DNA from: Dehalococcoidia bacterium
GTDB taxonomy: Bacteria > Chloroflexota > Dehalococcoidia > Lucifugimonadales > UBA1123
NCBI GenBank assembly: GCA_009838465.1
Contig: VXRN01000037.1
Coordinates: 1-64,000, forward strand
DNA: 64,000 nt
Direction: 5' to 3'
A program made the position numbers and the translations under genes. Below, piece by piece: positions 25,748-35,285 of the stretch (positions are counted from its first letter, which is position 1; every line of letters starts with the position of its first letter). The notes under the pieces were generated by a model. That model saw only the letters and a list, made by a program, of their open reading frames with translations, was not told the DNA's origin and searched no databases.

Positions 25748-26674
25748 CTATCTATTGTCACCGAAATAGCCGCCAAGTAGGTATTCGGTCTCCGGCGGAT
25801 CTAGCTTTCTAACAGAGCCGTGCGGGCAGTTTGTCAATTCTCCGACCTTCACTTCTGTCTCAGTGGAGTACATATCTACCCGGACGAAAGGGAATGGACG
25901 AGAAAGCTGAGCGGCTATATCCAGCATATCGTCCAACATCTGGGGTTTGGGGTCGTCTTTCGGCCTGGCGAAAAAGCCGGCGGTGAACTTAAGGCGATTC
26001 CAAGCGAGGTCGTAGAAATGTTGGTAATGCCCGCTATAACGGTCAGAGTCCACTTGGATGAACTTCGGAATTCCGTTAAAGCAGAACACCTTGTAATCGC
26101 TCGGGACAGTCTGTCCATCTTCGGAGAAGAATTCCTCCACTATGACTTTGGGGCGGAGATATTTGTAGTTTATCTCTCTGCTTTCCTTATAGTAGTCAAT
26201 CTTAAACCAACTCTTTAACTGTTCGCGATCCAGGATAGGCTCGTCTTCAGTAATGAACATCACTGGGCCGCAAGCGTGGGTGGGTTTCAGTACACAAGGT
26301 AATCGTTCCAGTTCAAGGTCGTCCACTTCGTTGGGGCTGTGGAGAACTTTGTAGGTCTTGACAGTATGTTCCCATCCGACCACGGCCCCGACGAAGTGTT
26401 TCACGAACTCCTTATCGCTGACGAACTGCCTGAGAGGGTCCAGAAGAGTGCCGTCGGTTCTCATTTTGAATAAGAGATCACTGTATCCCCGTGGTGAGAT
26501 CACCTGAGGGAATCTCCCTTGACTATATCTGAACACGCATAGGCCAAAAGTGAAATCTCCCCAGGTGTTTCGTGGGAGGATCCTCTTAAGGATGGCGGAA
26601 ATTAGTCTTGCTGCCCGTACCCTTAAAGAGGGGGTGTATTTTCGATTTTCGATATCTTCCCGTTTGCTCTCCAT
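25748..26674 (-). CDS. TupA-like ATP-grasp protein
   Basis: 308 residues. The sequence SDKEFVKHFVG, CVLKPTHACGPVMFI, YLRPKVIVEEFFSEDGQTVP, SDYKVFCFNGIPKFI and the closing GELTNCPHGSVRKL follow the order of TupA-like ATP-grasp proteins from teichuronopeptide and capsule loci. These are thought to ligate an amino acid or similar group to a uronic acid in the polymer. UDP-glucose dehydrogenase, which makes UDP-glucuronate, is in the same operon, which supports that reading. Lower G+C than the core genes around it. Confidence 0.8.
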   Translation of the reverse strand: MESKREDIENRKYTPSLRVRAARLISAILKRILPRNTWGDFTFGLCVFRYSQGRFPQVISPRGYSDLLFKMRTDGTLLDPLRQFVSDKEFVKHFVGAVVGWEHTVKTYKVLHSPNEVDDLELERLPCVLKPTHACGPVMFITEDEPILDREQLKSWFKIDYYKESREINYKYLRPKVIVEEFFSEDGQTVPSDYKVFCFNGIPKFIQVDSDRYSGHYQHFYDLAWNRLKFTAGFFARPKDDPKPQMLDDMLDIAAQLSRPFPFVRVDMYSTETEVKVGELTNCPHGSVRKLDPPETEYLLGGYFGDNR

Positions 26675-26825
26675 CTGGAAATTCTACGACCCCCACGGCC
26701 TATGAGACCTTTCTGTTTCTGAGCGGCGATCCTTTTCCAAAATCCTGCCCGCTTCCCCTGCGTCATCCCGCTATTCGACCCGGCAAGCGTATCTACACAC
26801 CCTACTTGCTTTCTGTAGAATTCAT

Positions 26826-28643
26826 CTAACAGCCCACTGGAAGACGGTCGCGTGTATGGCGTCCATTGTGTGGAATGTTGGACGCCAGCGCCTGACGTTC
26901 GACCATTTGGGTGAATTCGCCGCCGAGATTGTAGAGGGCGTCATACGCTCCTTGTTCGACTACGCGGCCCTCTTTCAGGACGAAGATTGTGTCGCAGTTT
27001 CGTATTGTGGACAGACGGTGTGCGATGAGGACTATAGTCTTGTTGCCGCGGAGGGCGTCTATGCTGTTCTGGACCTCGGTCTCGGATTCGGTGTCGAGGG
27101 CGCTGGTGGCTTCGTCGAAGATGAGGAGGCTGGCGTCCTTGTAGAGCTCGCGGGCTATGGAGATTCGCTGTCGCTGGCCGCCGGAGATGTTGATGCCGTT
27201 GTCGCCGAGAAGGGAGTCGTATCCTTCTGGAAGGCTCTCGATGAAGTCGGAGGCTCCGGCGGCTCTGGCGGCGGCCTGGACTTTGGCGCGGGAGTCGGAA
27301 TCGGTGGACCAGAGGGCGATGTTGTTGTGGACTGTGTCGTTGAAGATGACGCTCTCCTGGGTTACGTAGCCGATGCTTTCTCTCAGCTTGCGCTGGTTGA
27401 TCATGTCGTAGGGGACCCCGCCGATGGCGATTTCCCCGGAGGTAGGTCTGAGCAGTCCTGTAAGCATGGTTGTGATGGTTGATTTGCCCGCGCCGGAGGC
27501 TCCGACGAAGGCTACCATACTCTTGGGCGAGATGGTAAGGCTTACGTTGTCGAGAACTTGCTCGGACGTATCGTATTGGAAGCAGACTTCTTTGAGCGTG
27601 ATGGACTGTCTGAAATCAGGAGTTTCTCCAGAGAAGTCGGTCGGTTCCTCGCGTTCGGCAAGTTCCTGGCTGAGCATCCGGAAGTTGCGGACACTTCCAG
27701 AAAAACGCAGGAATTCTTGAAAAAGCCTTTGGGCGTTAAGGGCATAGACCATGGCGCGACGGACGATGAAGAGAATGAACAGGATTTCGATAAGATTGTT
27801 GCGGGCGATTTCGACGGAATAGATCAGCAGGCCCGCGATAATGAGCATGAAGAAGAGATCGGAGCCGTTCTCCAGTATGGCGGCCAGTGTGGACTGCTTG
27901 TATTCCAGGCGTCCCTGCTCCCGGCTGGTTTCGCGGATGCGTCCGAATATGCCTCGGTGGGAGTTGGTGGACTTGAGGTATTTGAAGTTAGAGAGCCCCT
28001 GGATGATGTATGACTGCAAGCCCGCGTTGGCCGCAGTTGATCTGACGGAGAATCCGCGCGCGATGTTGAAGAGTCGTTTGAGCAGGAAGTAACCCGGCAC
28101 GCCGACGACTATCACTACGCTGGTGAATGCGGGGTTGATTGCCAGTGGCAGGGCGATGTAAACGAGCGCGAATCCGGCGTTTACGATGAACCTGTTGCAG
28201 CGTTCGAATGCTTGGGCGACGTTGTTAAGCTCAGTTGTTACGGCGTTGGTGAACGCGCCGAGGCCACGTTCGAGGAAGTACTGGTAGTCCGCGCTGTAAA
28301 CCTGCTCGACGAATTCTATCTTCAGGCGGGCCATCAGTTTGCCCGTGATGTCCGCTGCATAGACGCGCTGGCAGATTATAAATCCGGTGCGGGCGAGGTA
28401 GAGGACCGCCATTCCGGCGACAGCGACGGGCAGGGTGTATGGCAACCCGAGATATTCGGCGCCGTCGGTCAGGAATCTGTACAGACGGGAGTCGGCGGAC
28501 TCGGACCCTCCGAGGATAGGCAGGATCATTCCGATGCTGATTCCCTCGAGGAGGGAGGCGAATACCAGCAGGACGACCCAAACGAACAGACGCCACCGGA
28601 TCATGGAGTAGAGATAGCAAATGAGGTAGATGAATTCGTTCAA
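26826..28643 (-). CDS. ABC exporter with fused membrane and ATPase domains (MsbA-like)
   Basis: 605 residues. The N-terminal half has six membrane helices (WVVLLVFASLLEGISIGMIL, LPVAVAGMAVLYLARTGFII and others). The C-terminal ATPase has Walker A VGASGAGKS, Q-loop YVTQES, signature ISGGQRQRISIAREL, Walker B LLIFDEATSALD and the His-loop IAHRLS. It probably flips a lipid-linked oligosaccharide or exports polymer. I take TTG 28643, preceded by AGGCGG, as start; ATG 28604 is an alternative without a ribosome binding site. It follows the UDP-glucose dehydrogenase gene by ten bases. Confidence 0.9.
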   Translation of the reverse strand: MNEFIYLICYLYSMIRWRLFVWVVLLVFASLLEGISIGMILPILGGSESADSRLYRFLTDGAEYLGLPYTLPVAVAGMAVLYLARTGFIICQRVYAADITGKLMARLKIEFVEQVYSADYQYFLERGLGAFTNAVTTELNNVAQAFERCNRFIVNAGFALVYIALPLAINPAFTSVVIVVGVPGYFLLKRLFNIARGFSVRSTAANAGLQSYIIQGLSNFKYLKSTNSHRGIFGRIRETSREQGRLEYKQSTLAAILENGSDLFFMLIIAGLLIYSVEIARNNLIEILFILFIVRRAMVYALNAQRLFQEFLRFSGSVRNFRMLSQELAEREEPTDFSGETPDFRQSITLKEVCFQYDTSEQVLDNVSLTISPKSMVAFVGASGAGKSTITTMLTGLLRPTSGEIAIGGVPYDMINQRKLRESIGYVTQESVIFNDTVHNNIALWSTDSDSRAKVQAAARAAGASDFIESLPEGYDSLLGDNGINISGGQRQRISIARELYKDASLLIFDEATSALDTESETEVQNSIDALRGNKTIVLIAHRLSTIRNCDTIFVLKEGRVVEQGAYDALYNLGGEFTQMVERQALASNIPHNGRHTRDRLPVGC

Positions 28644-28653
28644 GGTGGGCCGC

Positions 28654-29967
28654 CTAAACGAATGGATTCGGTTGATTGTTCCTGCCTACGCTGTGATACT
28701 CGAATCCTATCATGTCCATCGCCTGAGGGGACAGGCAATTGCGGCCATCGAATACGAAACGTGGCGGTCTCATGCATCGGGCGACGTCCTTCCAGTCGGC
28801 GTTGACTATCTCTTCCCACTCGGTGAGAAGGACAAGAGCCTGCGCTCCCGCGGAAGCCTCTACTGGGTCTTCAACTATCTGGGTGGAGGATGGGAGTTCA
28901 CGGGCGGCCGTTTGTGATGCTCGTGGGTCGAATGCCTGGACTTCGACTCCCTCGTCAACGAGCGCTCGAATGAGGTCGAGGGAGGGGGCGTCGCGCACAT
29001 CGTCGGTCTCCGGCTTGAACGCAAGTCCGAGGACTCCGACCTTGAGGCCCGAAATTGTGCCTCCGAATCGGTTTCTGAGAGCGTAGAGAGGCAAGAGACG
29101 CTGTTTGTTGTTCACGTTGATAACCGAACGGAGCAATTCGAAATTCACGCCGCTGGTGAGCGCCAGGTAGTCGAGGGCGCGCACGTCTTTCGGGAAGCAT
29201 GAGCCTCCATATCCCACGCCGGCGTAGATTTTGCTTCCGGTCCTTGGGTCCATGGCAAGGCCTTCGCTCACGGCGTCAATGGAGGCTCCGACCCGGTCGC
29301 AAAGGGCAGCTATCTCATTGATGAAGGAGATGCGAGTGGCGAGAAAGGCATTGCTGGCGTACTTGGTCATTTCGGCGCTGGTTATGTCCGTTACGACGAA
29401 GGGCGCCGAGATGCTGGTGTGCATCCTCTTGACGGACTCGACTGTCTCGTGGTCTCCGGGTTCGACTCCGATGACGATGCGGTCTGGCGAGTCCCAATCC
29501 TGCACGGCATGGCCTTCCCGAAGAAATTCGGGGTTGGAGGCGTATCGTATGCGACTTCCCTCCAGCTCTTCTGCCAGTAGCCTGCAACCAGTGCCAGGAG
29601 GGATAGTGCTCTTCATGACTACAAGGAGGTCGTCATGTGGTTTTGATTTTATCCAGTCCAACGCGGACCTGACTTGGCTAAGATCCGCGGCGCCGCTTTG
29701 CCTGGGTGGTGTTCCTGTGGCTATGAGCGCGATGTCGCCAATTGATCCGCAGACGTCATCCGGGTGGCAGAAACGTAAGTTTCCGGCGGACATCCCTGAG
29801 ACGATTCTGGATTCCAAGCCTGGTTCATAAATTGGAACATTGCCGGAGGAGAGAGACCTGACGCGCTCTCGGTCTATGTCAACGCCGAGTACATGGTGGC
29901 CTGCATATGCGAGACCCGATGCGGCTACGGCCCCGACGTATCCCAAGCCTATGACTGTTATTCTCAA
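28654..29967 (-). CDS. ugd: UDP-glucose 6-dehydrogenase
   Basis: 437 residues. The NAD-binding start MRITVIGLGYVGAVAASGLA, the NPEFLREGHAV motif, the catalytic Cys in GYGGSCFPKDVRAL (about residue 255) and the C-terminal LGLAFKPETDDVRDAPSLDL are all present. It oxidises UDP-glucose twice to UDP-glucuronate with NAD+, supplying uronic acid for the polymer. First gene of the minus-strand run that includes the ABC exporter, the TupA-like protein and the glycosyltransferases; the LysR gene lies 22 bases upstream on the same strand, so read-through is possible. Confidence 0.95.
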   Translation of the reverse strand: MRITVIGLGYVGAVAASGLAYAGHHVLGVDIDRERVRSLSSGNVPIYEPGLESRIVSGMSAGNLRFCHPDDVCGSIGDIALIATGTPPRQSGAADLSQVRSALDWIKSKPHDDLLVVMKSTIPPGTGCRLLAEELEGSRIRYASNPEFLREGHAVQDWDSPDRIVIGVEPGDHETVESVKRMHTSISAPFVVTDITSAEMTKYASNAFLATRISFINEIAALCDRVGASIDAVSEGLAMDPRTGSKIYAGVGYGGSCFPKDVRALDYLALTSGVNFELLRSVINVNNKQRLLPLYALRNRFGGTISGLKVGVLGLAFKPETDDVRDAPSLDLIRALVDEGVEVQAFDPRASQTAARELPSSTQIVEDPVEASAGAQALVLLTEWEEIVNADWKDVARCMRPPRFVFDGRNCLSPQAMDMIGFEYHSVGRNNQPNPFV

Positions 29968-29989
29968 GAGTAAGTTTCTCGAAAAGGAT

Positions 29990-30910
29990 CTATAGTTGCA
30001 GAGGCACGGGTGGAAGGGGCCTCTCCACTTGAAGCAGTCTCAGAAATGCCTGCTGGACAGTGCTGATGTGCCCGTCGTCCCGGTAGAAGACTATCAGCGG
30101 ACGCTCACACTTCCATCCACGCACGCGCAGGACGCTCAGAAAGCCTGCGACGACCTCCGGGCCTACCGAGAACTTCGACAGAAGTCCCAGGCCCAAGCCG
30201 GCTGCCGCCGCGCGCTTTACTGCCTCGTTGCTTCCGAGCTCCATTGCGATGTTCACTTCCATGTTGTGAGCGTGAAAGAAGTCTGCCGCGGCATTTCTGG
30301 TGGCGGAACCGACCTCGCGCATAATGAGAGGCTGGTTTTCGATTTCCTGAAGGCTTACCCATCTCCGGTCTCTGGAAAGAGGGTGGGTAGGAGACGCGAC
30401 GATGACAACCTCGTCTTCTACGTAGGGGAATGAGCTCAAGCCCTGTATGTCAACGTCGGCGCCCGCCATTCCCAGATCCAGTTCGTGGCTGAGTATCTGC
30501 TGCACGACAGTATCGGTGTTGGAGATGGCAAGCGAGATGTCAATCTTGGGATAACGTTCCCTGAAGATTCCCATGGCCAACGGAAGAATGTATTCGCCTG
30601 GTGTTGACGACGAACCGATGCTCAGCCTGCCGGCCTGTAGTCCTTCCAGGTCCTGTACGGCGAGCCGCATCTCGTCTGCAAGGGAGAAAATACGCTTTGT
30701 GTAGCCGTAAACTACTTCACCGGAGTCTGTTAGAAACACGCCTCTGCGTACCCGATTTACCAATGTTGTATTCAGGTTGCGCTCAAGCTCTTTTACCTGG
30801 ATGGACACAGCGGGCTGGCTTATACCCAGTTCCCGAGCGGCCTTGGTGAAACTGCCCAACTGGGCAACATTATGAAATATGAGAAGTTGGTGGAAGTTGA
30901 TGTCAGGCAT
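29990..30910 (-). CDS. LysR-family transcriptional regulator
   Basis: 306 residues. The N-terminal winged helix-turn-helix reads FHNVAQLGSFTKAARELGIS, QPAVSIQVKELERNLNTTLV; the C-terminal two-lobed effector domain starts at GRLSIGSSSTPGEYILPLAM, in the style of CbbR/CysL-like members. It lies downstream of the CoA-ligase gene on the same strand and has its own 217-base upstream region with an interrupted palindrome. It probably controls the amide/CoA catabolic cluster upstream of it (31.1-38.9 kb) and itself; the effector is unknown. Confidence 0.9.
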   Translation of the reverse strand: MPDINFHQLLIFHNVAQLGSFTKAARELGISQPAVSIQVKELERNLNTTLVNRVRRGVFLTDSGEVVYGYTKRIFSLADEMRLAVQDLEGLQAGRLSIGSSSTPGEYILPLAMGIFRERYPKIDISLAISNTDTVVQQILSHELDLGMAGADVDIQGLSSFPYVEDEVVIVASPTHPLSRDRRWVSLQEIENQPLIMREVGSATRNAAADFFHAHNMEVNIAMELGSNEAVKRAAAAGLGLGLLSKFSVGPEVVAGFLSVLRVRGWKCERPLIVFYRDDGHISTVQQAFLRLLQVERPLPPVPLQL

Positions 30911-31010
30911 AGTAGTTAATTTTGACTCGGTCTGATCAGGGTCGCTATGTACTGCTCGCCATTATGAGAAAGTTATCACATTCGAGGCAGTATTGCACCA
31001 ACGGATTTGA

Positions 31011-31032
31011 GTTAGGTGAGAATCACATTAAC
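31011..31032 (-). promoter_or_regulatory. Interrupted palindrome upstream of the LysR gene
   Basis: GTTA-G-GTGA at 31011-31019 faces TCAC-AT-TAAC at 31023-31032, an inverted repeat of the kind LysR proteins bind (T-N11-A core), about 100 bases upstream of the LysR start. The half-site TTAATGT also occurs at 32674-32680 upstream of the CoA-ligase gene, suggesting that the regulator acts on both. A plausible promoter on the minus strand is TTGGTG-N17-TGATAA nearer the gene. Confidence 0.45.
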
Positions 31033-31127
31033 ATTTTTTATCAATCGCGATTTAGATAATACACGAGTGGACGCTTCGATCCACAACTGAGAGACTAGGC
31101 TCAGACCACTCTAAGGTGAGGTCCTTA

Positions 31128-32618
31128 TTAGAGAGCGAACTGGGCTGCGACGTTCCGGCGTTGAATCTTGCCGGTGGCAGTTCTTGGCAAGGACTCTACA
31201 AGGTAAACCCGGTCGGGTACTTTGAAATCGGCCAGGTGGCCGCCGCAGAATGAACGGATGGCGTCCTCGGAGATGTCCCCGGATAGCACAACAGCTGCCT
31301 GAACGGCTTCGCCGTACTTTACGTCTGGTACGCCGAAGCACACTGCTTCTGAGACGCTGGGATGTTGCAGCAGCACAGCATCAACTTCCAGGGGTGAGAT
31401 TTTTTCGCCGCCCCTGTTTATGAGTTCCTTGATGCGTCCGGTCAGAGTAAGCACTCCCTCCGTGTTCAGAATACCCTGGTCTCCTGTGCGGAACCAACCG
31501 TTGGTGAAGGCTTCCTCATTGGCCGTTGGATTGTTGTGGTAACCAAGGGTTACGTTGGGTCCCTTGATCACCACTTCTCCGGTCCGTCCGGTTTCCATGA
31601 GACTTCCGTGGTCGTCCATTATAGAGATTTCGACGCCGGTTCCAGTTCCGACCGTGCCGGGCTGCCTGCTGCCGGGCGGAAGATGGTTGGAGGCCATCTG
31701 ATGGGAAGCCTCGGTCATTCCGTATGCCTCGAGTACCGGGGCGCCAAAGCGAGACTCCAGATCGTTGAATACAGATGGGGCGAGCGCCGCCGAGCATGAG
31801 CGAATAAATCGGAAACTCTCTTGCGGGGCACTGTCATCGTCGGCCCTCATCAGCAATATCTGGTGAATAGTGGGAACAGCGGAGTACCAGGTTGCGCCCG
31901 TTGCGCTCTGTTCGTGCCAGAAGCGGCTCGCGCTGAATCTCGGCGGTACTACGATGCTTCCGCCGGTGATTAGAGTCGAGAGCGCTACACCTATCAGGCC
32001 ATGAACGTGGAACAGTGGCATGACCACCATCGCTACGTCGTCAGGCGTGAGCGCGTAAGTATCCCCGATGTTTCTCAAAGACGCAAGCAGATTCGCATGG
32101 GTCAGCGGCACGCCCTTTGGCCTGCTGGTCGTGCCGGAAGTGTGAAGAAACAGGGCTGTGTCTTCCGGAGACGGCCCCGCGATGTCCTTTCTGTCTGTCA
32201 GGTAGCGGCCTTGTCGTGACAGGTGCACTCTTCCCTGGGCGTCCAGCGTCGCGTTCAGTGTGGATATCCCGAGTTGCACTGCCGCGTCGCGGCCCGCATG
32301 GTCGCCCTCAGGCAGTATGGCGAGTTGGGCGTCCGCGTCCTCCATGAAGAACTTGAACTCATCCAGAGTGTACGCGGAATTCAGAGGAGCGGCTATCGCG
32401 CCCGCTCTGGCCACTGCAAGAAAAGAGACAAGAAACTCCAGGCCGTTGGGAAGCACGATAGAGACCGCTTGACCAGGCGCGACTACGGTCGCAAGGGTCT
32501 CGGCAGTCCGCTCTACTTCATCCCGTAATTCGCCGTAAGTGATTGTAGGCCCGCCGGGAATAAGTACCGAGGACTTACCTTCGGCATGGTTATCGAGAAT
32601 GTTAGCGAGTGAGGTCAA
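31128..32618 (-). CDS. AMP-forming acyl-CoA synthetase, AAE3/oxalate-CoA-ligase-like
   Basis: 496 residues. It carries the AMP-binding signature LFLHTSGTTSRPKGVPLTHA, the motif LEAYGMTEASHQMASNHLPP, WFRTGDQGIL, and the C-terminal LPRTATGKIQRRNVA with the acyl-transfer Lys. The MTEASHQMASN string is characteristic of AAE3/Pcs60-type enzymes that activate oxalate or other short dicarboxylates; substrate is inferred. The TTG start at 32618 has AGGGGG five bases upstream. It is the last gene of the catabolic run and would convert an acid released by the amidases into a CoA thioester. Confidence 0.85.
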   Translation of the reverse strand: MTSLANILDNHAEGKSSVLIPGGPTITYGELRDEVERTAETLATVVAPGQAVSIVLPNGLEFLVSFLAVARAGAIAAPLNSAYTLDEFKFFMEDADAQLAILPEGDHAGRDAAVQLGISTLNATLDAQGRVHLSRQGRYLTDRKDIAGPSPEDTALFLHTSGTTSRPKGVPLTHANLLASLRNIGDTYALTPDDVAMVVMPLFHVHGLIGVALSTLITGGSIVVPPRFSASRFWHEQSATGATWYSAVPTIHQILLMRADDDSAPQESFRFIRSCSAALAPSVFNDLESRFGAPVLEAYGMTEASHQMASNHLPPGSRQPGTVGTGTGVEISIMDDHGSLMETGRTGEVVIKGPNVTLGYHNNPTANEEAFTNGWFRTGDQGILNTEGVLTLTGRIKELINRGGEKISPLEVDAVLLQHPSVSEAVCFGVPDVKYGEAVQAAVVLSGDISEDAIRSFCGGHLADFKVPDRVYLVESLPRTATGKIQRRNVAAQFAL

Positions 32619-32642
32619 GATTTCCCCCTGTTATTGCTTGTA

Positions 32643-32684
32643 AATGTCAAGAATAATTTCACATCAATGCCGCTTAATGTCAAG
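32643..32684 (-). promoter_or_regulatory. Promoter region of the CoA-ligase gene with direct repeats
   Basis: AATGTCAAG occurs at 32643-32651 and 32676-32684, 33 bases apart; read on the minus strand each contributes a TTGACA box. One or both may be -35 elements of tandem promoters for the CoA-ligase gene, which would let it be expressed apart from the genes upstream. Confidence 0.4.
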
Positions 32685-32715
32685 TGACACAACAGTGTTC
32701 GTGGGCCATGGCCAG

Positions 32716-34170
32716 CTATGAAATGACAGCATCCGATAGGGATCTTCTAAGTTCGTGCCTGAAATGGGGGTGGGCTATGGCAATGAGTGCCTCGGCGCGT
32801 TCTCTGTGATTTTTCCCGAGAAGGTCGGCCACTCCGTATTCTGTGACAACAGTATCGGCCCAAAAATGAGGCATGGTGACAAGCTCTCCCGATTCGAGCT
32901 TTGGAACTATGCGTGAGACGGCTCCATCGAGAGCGGTGGAGTAGAGCAGGGTGATGGCACGTCCGCCCTTGGAGTACAGTGCTCCGATGTGCGTTTCGGG
33001 CTGGCCCCCGATGCCATTGATCATTCTGCCTCCTAAGACGCTCTCTGAGGCTATCTGACCTGAAAAGTCCACGGACAGTCCGTTGTTCATTCCGATCTGG
33101 GCGTGATTCTTCGCGATTAGCCATGGGTCGAGAAGGTATTCGGGCGAATAGAGTTCGAAGATCGGATTGTCGTCAATGATTTGCAAGTCTTCGTCGTTCG
33201 CGCCCGACCATGACACAGCAACAGCCCGGTTCCTGTGGATAGTCTTGCGCGACCCGTTTATCACACCGGCGTCCACCAGCTTGGCGACACCGGGGACCGT
33301 AAGCTCTGTGTGCAGACCGAGGTCAATCTTGTCGTCGAAAACTCCGAGCCGGGGCATGAAGGACGACGGAGTACCAACCCCGACCTGTATGGTGGCGCCG
33401 TGCGGAATGAGCGAACTTACATTGTCGGCGATTGCTACCGTCTCCGGGGAAGGATAGTTTATACCGAGTTGGGTTCTGAGGCGGTTGAGATCAAGTGTTT
33501 CGAAGTAAGGTATGGAGGGAACCAGGCGAGCAGGGTTGACGCGGCTTATTATGTCCTCAAGGACGGCACGGCGCTCGTCGGATAGGGCGGCAATGGCCTG
33601 GTTCAAACGCTCTCGGCTGGCCGTAGGGGGTTCTACCTCGATCAGAGCATTGATTTCGTTTAGGGGCATAAATGTATCGCCATAAGTGCGAATCAGAGAA
33701 GGATTTACCTCGGCGGCAACTCTGTTCGCCCGCTGAGCGTATCCACGTTTATACCATGGCTGGGGGCCGAAAGAGACCTGGCCGTGTTTGTTTGGAGGGG
33801 CAACGGTTACGAGGGCGACGTCAATGGACTTGGCCTCGTTTCCCCTTTCGTCCGGCGACTTGAACGTGAGTGAGAAGGCTAGGGGAAGGTACGGGGCTTG
33901 GCCGTCGTTCTCGTATGGTCGGCCAGCGGGACCAATGAAGTTTTCTATTTCGACCTTCCAGCCAGCGTCAAGGAATGGCCCGACATCGAACTGGGGAACG
34001 GCGACGGAAAGGGTAGCATCCTTAACATCGGAGGCTCGTTCAGCGAGAGCGCGGATGAGGGACATCGGCTGCTCGGTGAGAGGCACGACGACGCGATCGC
34101 CATCCTGAACTATCGCGACTGCTTCCTCGGGGGTGGTGAGTTTGCTGTTGTAATAATCTTGCCAGGACAT
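32716..34170 (-). CDS. Acetyl-CoA hydrolase/transferase family CoA-transferase
   Basis: About 484 residues (ATG 34170, or GTG 34176). The C-terminal half has LGLHTELTVPGVAKLVDAGV with the catalytic-Glu region, IGGQPETHIGALYSKGGRAI and VVTEYGVADLLGKNHRERAE, LIAIAHPHFRHEL, matching 4-hydroxybutyrate/acetyl-CoA transferases. The family moves CoA between acyl-CoA and a carboxylate through a glutamyl-CoA intermediate. The GGQxxF motif of typical members is altered (GGQPETH), so the substrate may be unusual. It lies ten to sixteen bases after the beta-lactamase-type gene. Confidence 0.85.
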   Translation of the reverse strand: MSWQDYYNSKLTTPEEAVAIVQDGDRVVVPLTEQPMSLIRALAERASDVKDATLSVAVPQFDVGPFLDAGWKVEIENFIGPAGRPYENDGQAPYLPLAFSLTFKSPDERGNEAKSIDVALVTVAPPNKHGQVSFGPQPWYKRGYAQRANRVAAEVNPSLIRTYGDTFMPLNEINALIEVEPPTASRERLNQAIAALSDERRAVLEDIISRVNPARLVPSIPYFETLDLNRLRTQLGINYPSPETVAIADNVSSLIPHGATIQVGVGTPSSFMPRLGVFDDKIDLGLHTELTVPGVAKLVDAGVINGSRKTIHRNRAVAVSWSGANDEDLQIIDDNPIFELYSPEYLLDPWLIAKNHAQIGMNNGLSVDFSGQIASESVLGGRMINGIGGQPETHIGALYSKGGRAITLLYSTALDGAVSRIVPKLESGELVTMPHFWADTVVTEYGVADLLGKNHRERAEALIAIAHPHFRHELRRSLSDAVIS

Positions 34171-34185
34171 TTCCACACACGGCGT

Positions 34186-35280
34186 TCAGTTCGCTATGTC
34201 TTCGATGATCTTGCCTATCCGTATTCCCAGAGGACCGGCGCACTCGGTGGCATTACCCATTATAGCGACATCGAGGCCGGAATTGGGGTAGTGGTGCAGT
34301 CGGCAACTTACTCCAGCCTCTTCCCCACCGTGCCCCCAGCGGATGACGCGCCCGTCCACATCGGTCACTATCTCGACACCGTATCTGTACCACCAGCGAT
34401 AGCCGAGTTGGGGACTGAAGGGGGTTTCGACTTTCGGCGCAATCATGTCTTCGAGAAGATCAGTCCCGATTATCTTCCCACGCCTCAGGAATCGAGAAAA
34501 TCGTATCAGGTCATCGGCGGTGGAGGTTGATCCCCCGTCTGCACCGCCTTCTATCGTCAGATCGTAAATGTTGCTCTTCCAGCCAACCAGGTTTCTATCA
34601 TCGTTGAGTATGGGTACGTAGCCCTCGGCTACACGATCAGCGGCGGCGTCCGCGGAAAGGAAATCGGTGTCCGTCATACCTGCCGGAAGAAAGATGTTCC
34701 GGCGCATATAGTCCGCGTAGGGCAGACCGGACGCTTTCTCGATAGCCATGCCGAGCAGGACGTAGTTAGCGTTGCAGTATGCCCAGGATTCTCCGGGTGG
34801 GAAGCGCGGCTGGCGGTTTGCGAACAAGGGAAGGTAGTCAGCGGCCTCTCTGAGAAGATAGAGCGGGGTTGTTCGCTTTAGTGCGTCCCAATTCCACCTA
34901 CTTGCGGGAGACTCGTCTATCCAGTCGGCTATGCCAGAGGTCATGGTGAGCAGGTGGAGGATGGTGACACGGTTGGATATCTGGGTGTCTTCCAGTCCAA
35001 GAAGTTCGATTATGCTGGTATCGAGTGAGAGGAGGCCGCGCTCGACCAACTGGAGGACGGCGACGGCGGTGTGTGTCTTGCCGACCGAGGCTATGCGGAA
35101 CCTGGTGTCGCGCTGGTTGGGGACCTTCCATGAGCGGTTGGCGTATCCGCAGCAGCGGACAAAAATATCCTCCCCTTCGTCGTCGGATACCAGGACAACG
35201 CCCGAGAAAGGCTTATCGCGGCACACCCGGTCGAGTAGTGCATCCAGTTCAGACCGTAACCGGATTCTGTCTAGCGGCAC
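34186..35280 (-). CDS. Serine hydrolase of the beta-lactamase/class C family
   Basis: 364 residues from GTG 35280. SxxK is S65-V-G-K68 in FRIASVGKTHTAVAVLQLVE; the YxN motif is YCN in SWAYCNANYVLLGMAIEKAS; the third motif is HGG in RWGHGGEEAG. No signal peptide is seen, so a cytoplasmic esterase or amidase is more likely than a secreted beta-lactamase or peptidase. Placed between an SDR and a CoA-transferase, it probably opens an ester or lactam in the same catabolic pathway. Starts five bases after the SDR stop. Confidence 0.85.
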   Translation of the reverse strand: MPLDRIRLRSELDALLDRVCRDKPFSGVVLVSDDEGEDIFVRCCGYANRSWKVPNQRDTRFRIASVGKTHTAVAVLQLVERGLLSLDTSIIELLGLEDTQISNRVTILHLLTMTSGIADWIDESPASRWNWDALKRTTPLYLLREAADYLPLFANRQPRFPPGESWAYCNANYVLLGMAIEKASGLPYADYMRRNIFLPAGMTDTDFLSADAAADRVAEGYVPILNDDRNLVGWKSNIYDLTIEGGADGGSTSTADDLIRFSRFLRRGKIIGTDLLEDMIAPKVETPFSPQLGYRWWYRYGVEIVTDVDGRVIRWGHGGEEAGVSCRLHHYPNSGLDVAIMGNATECAGPLGIRIGKIIEDIAN

Positions 35281-35285
35281 GGATG

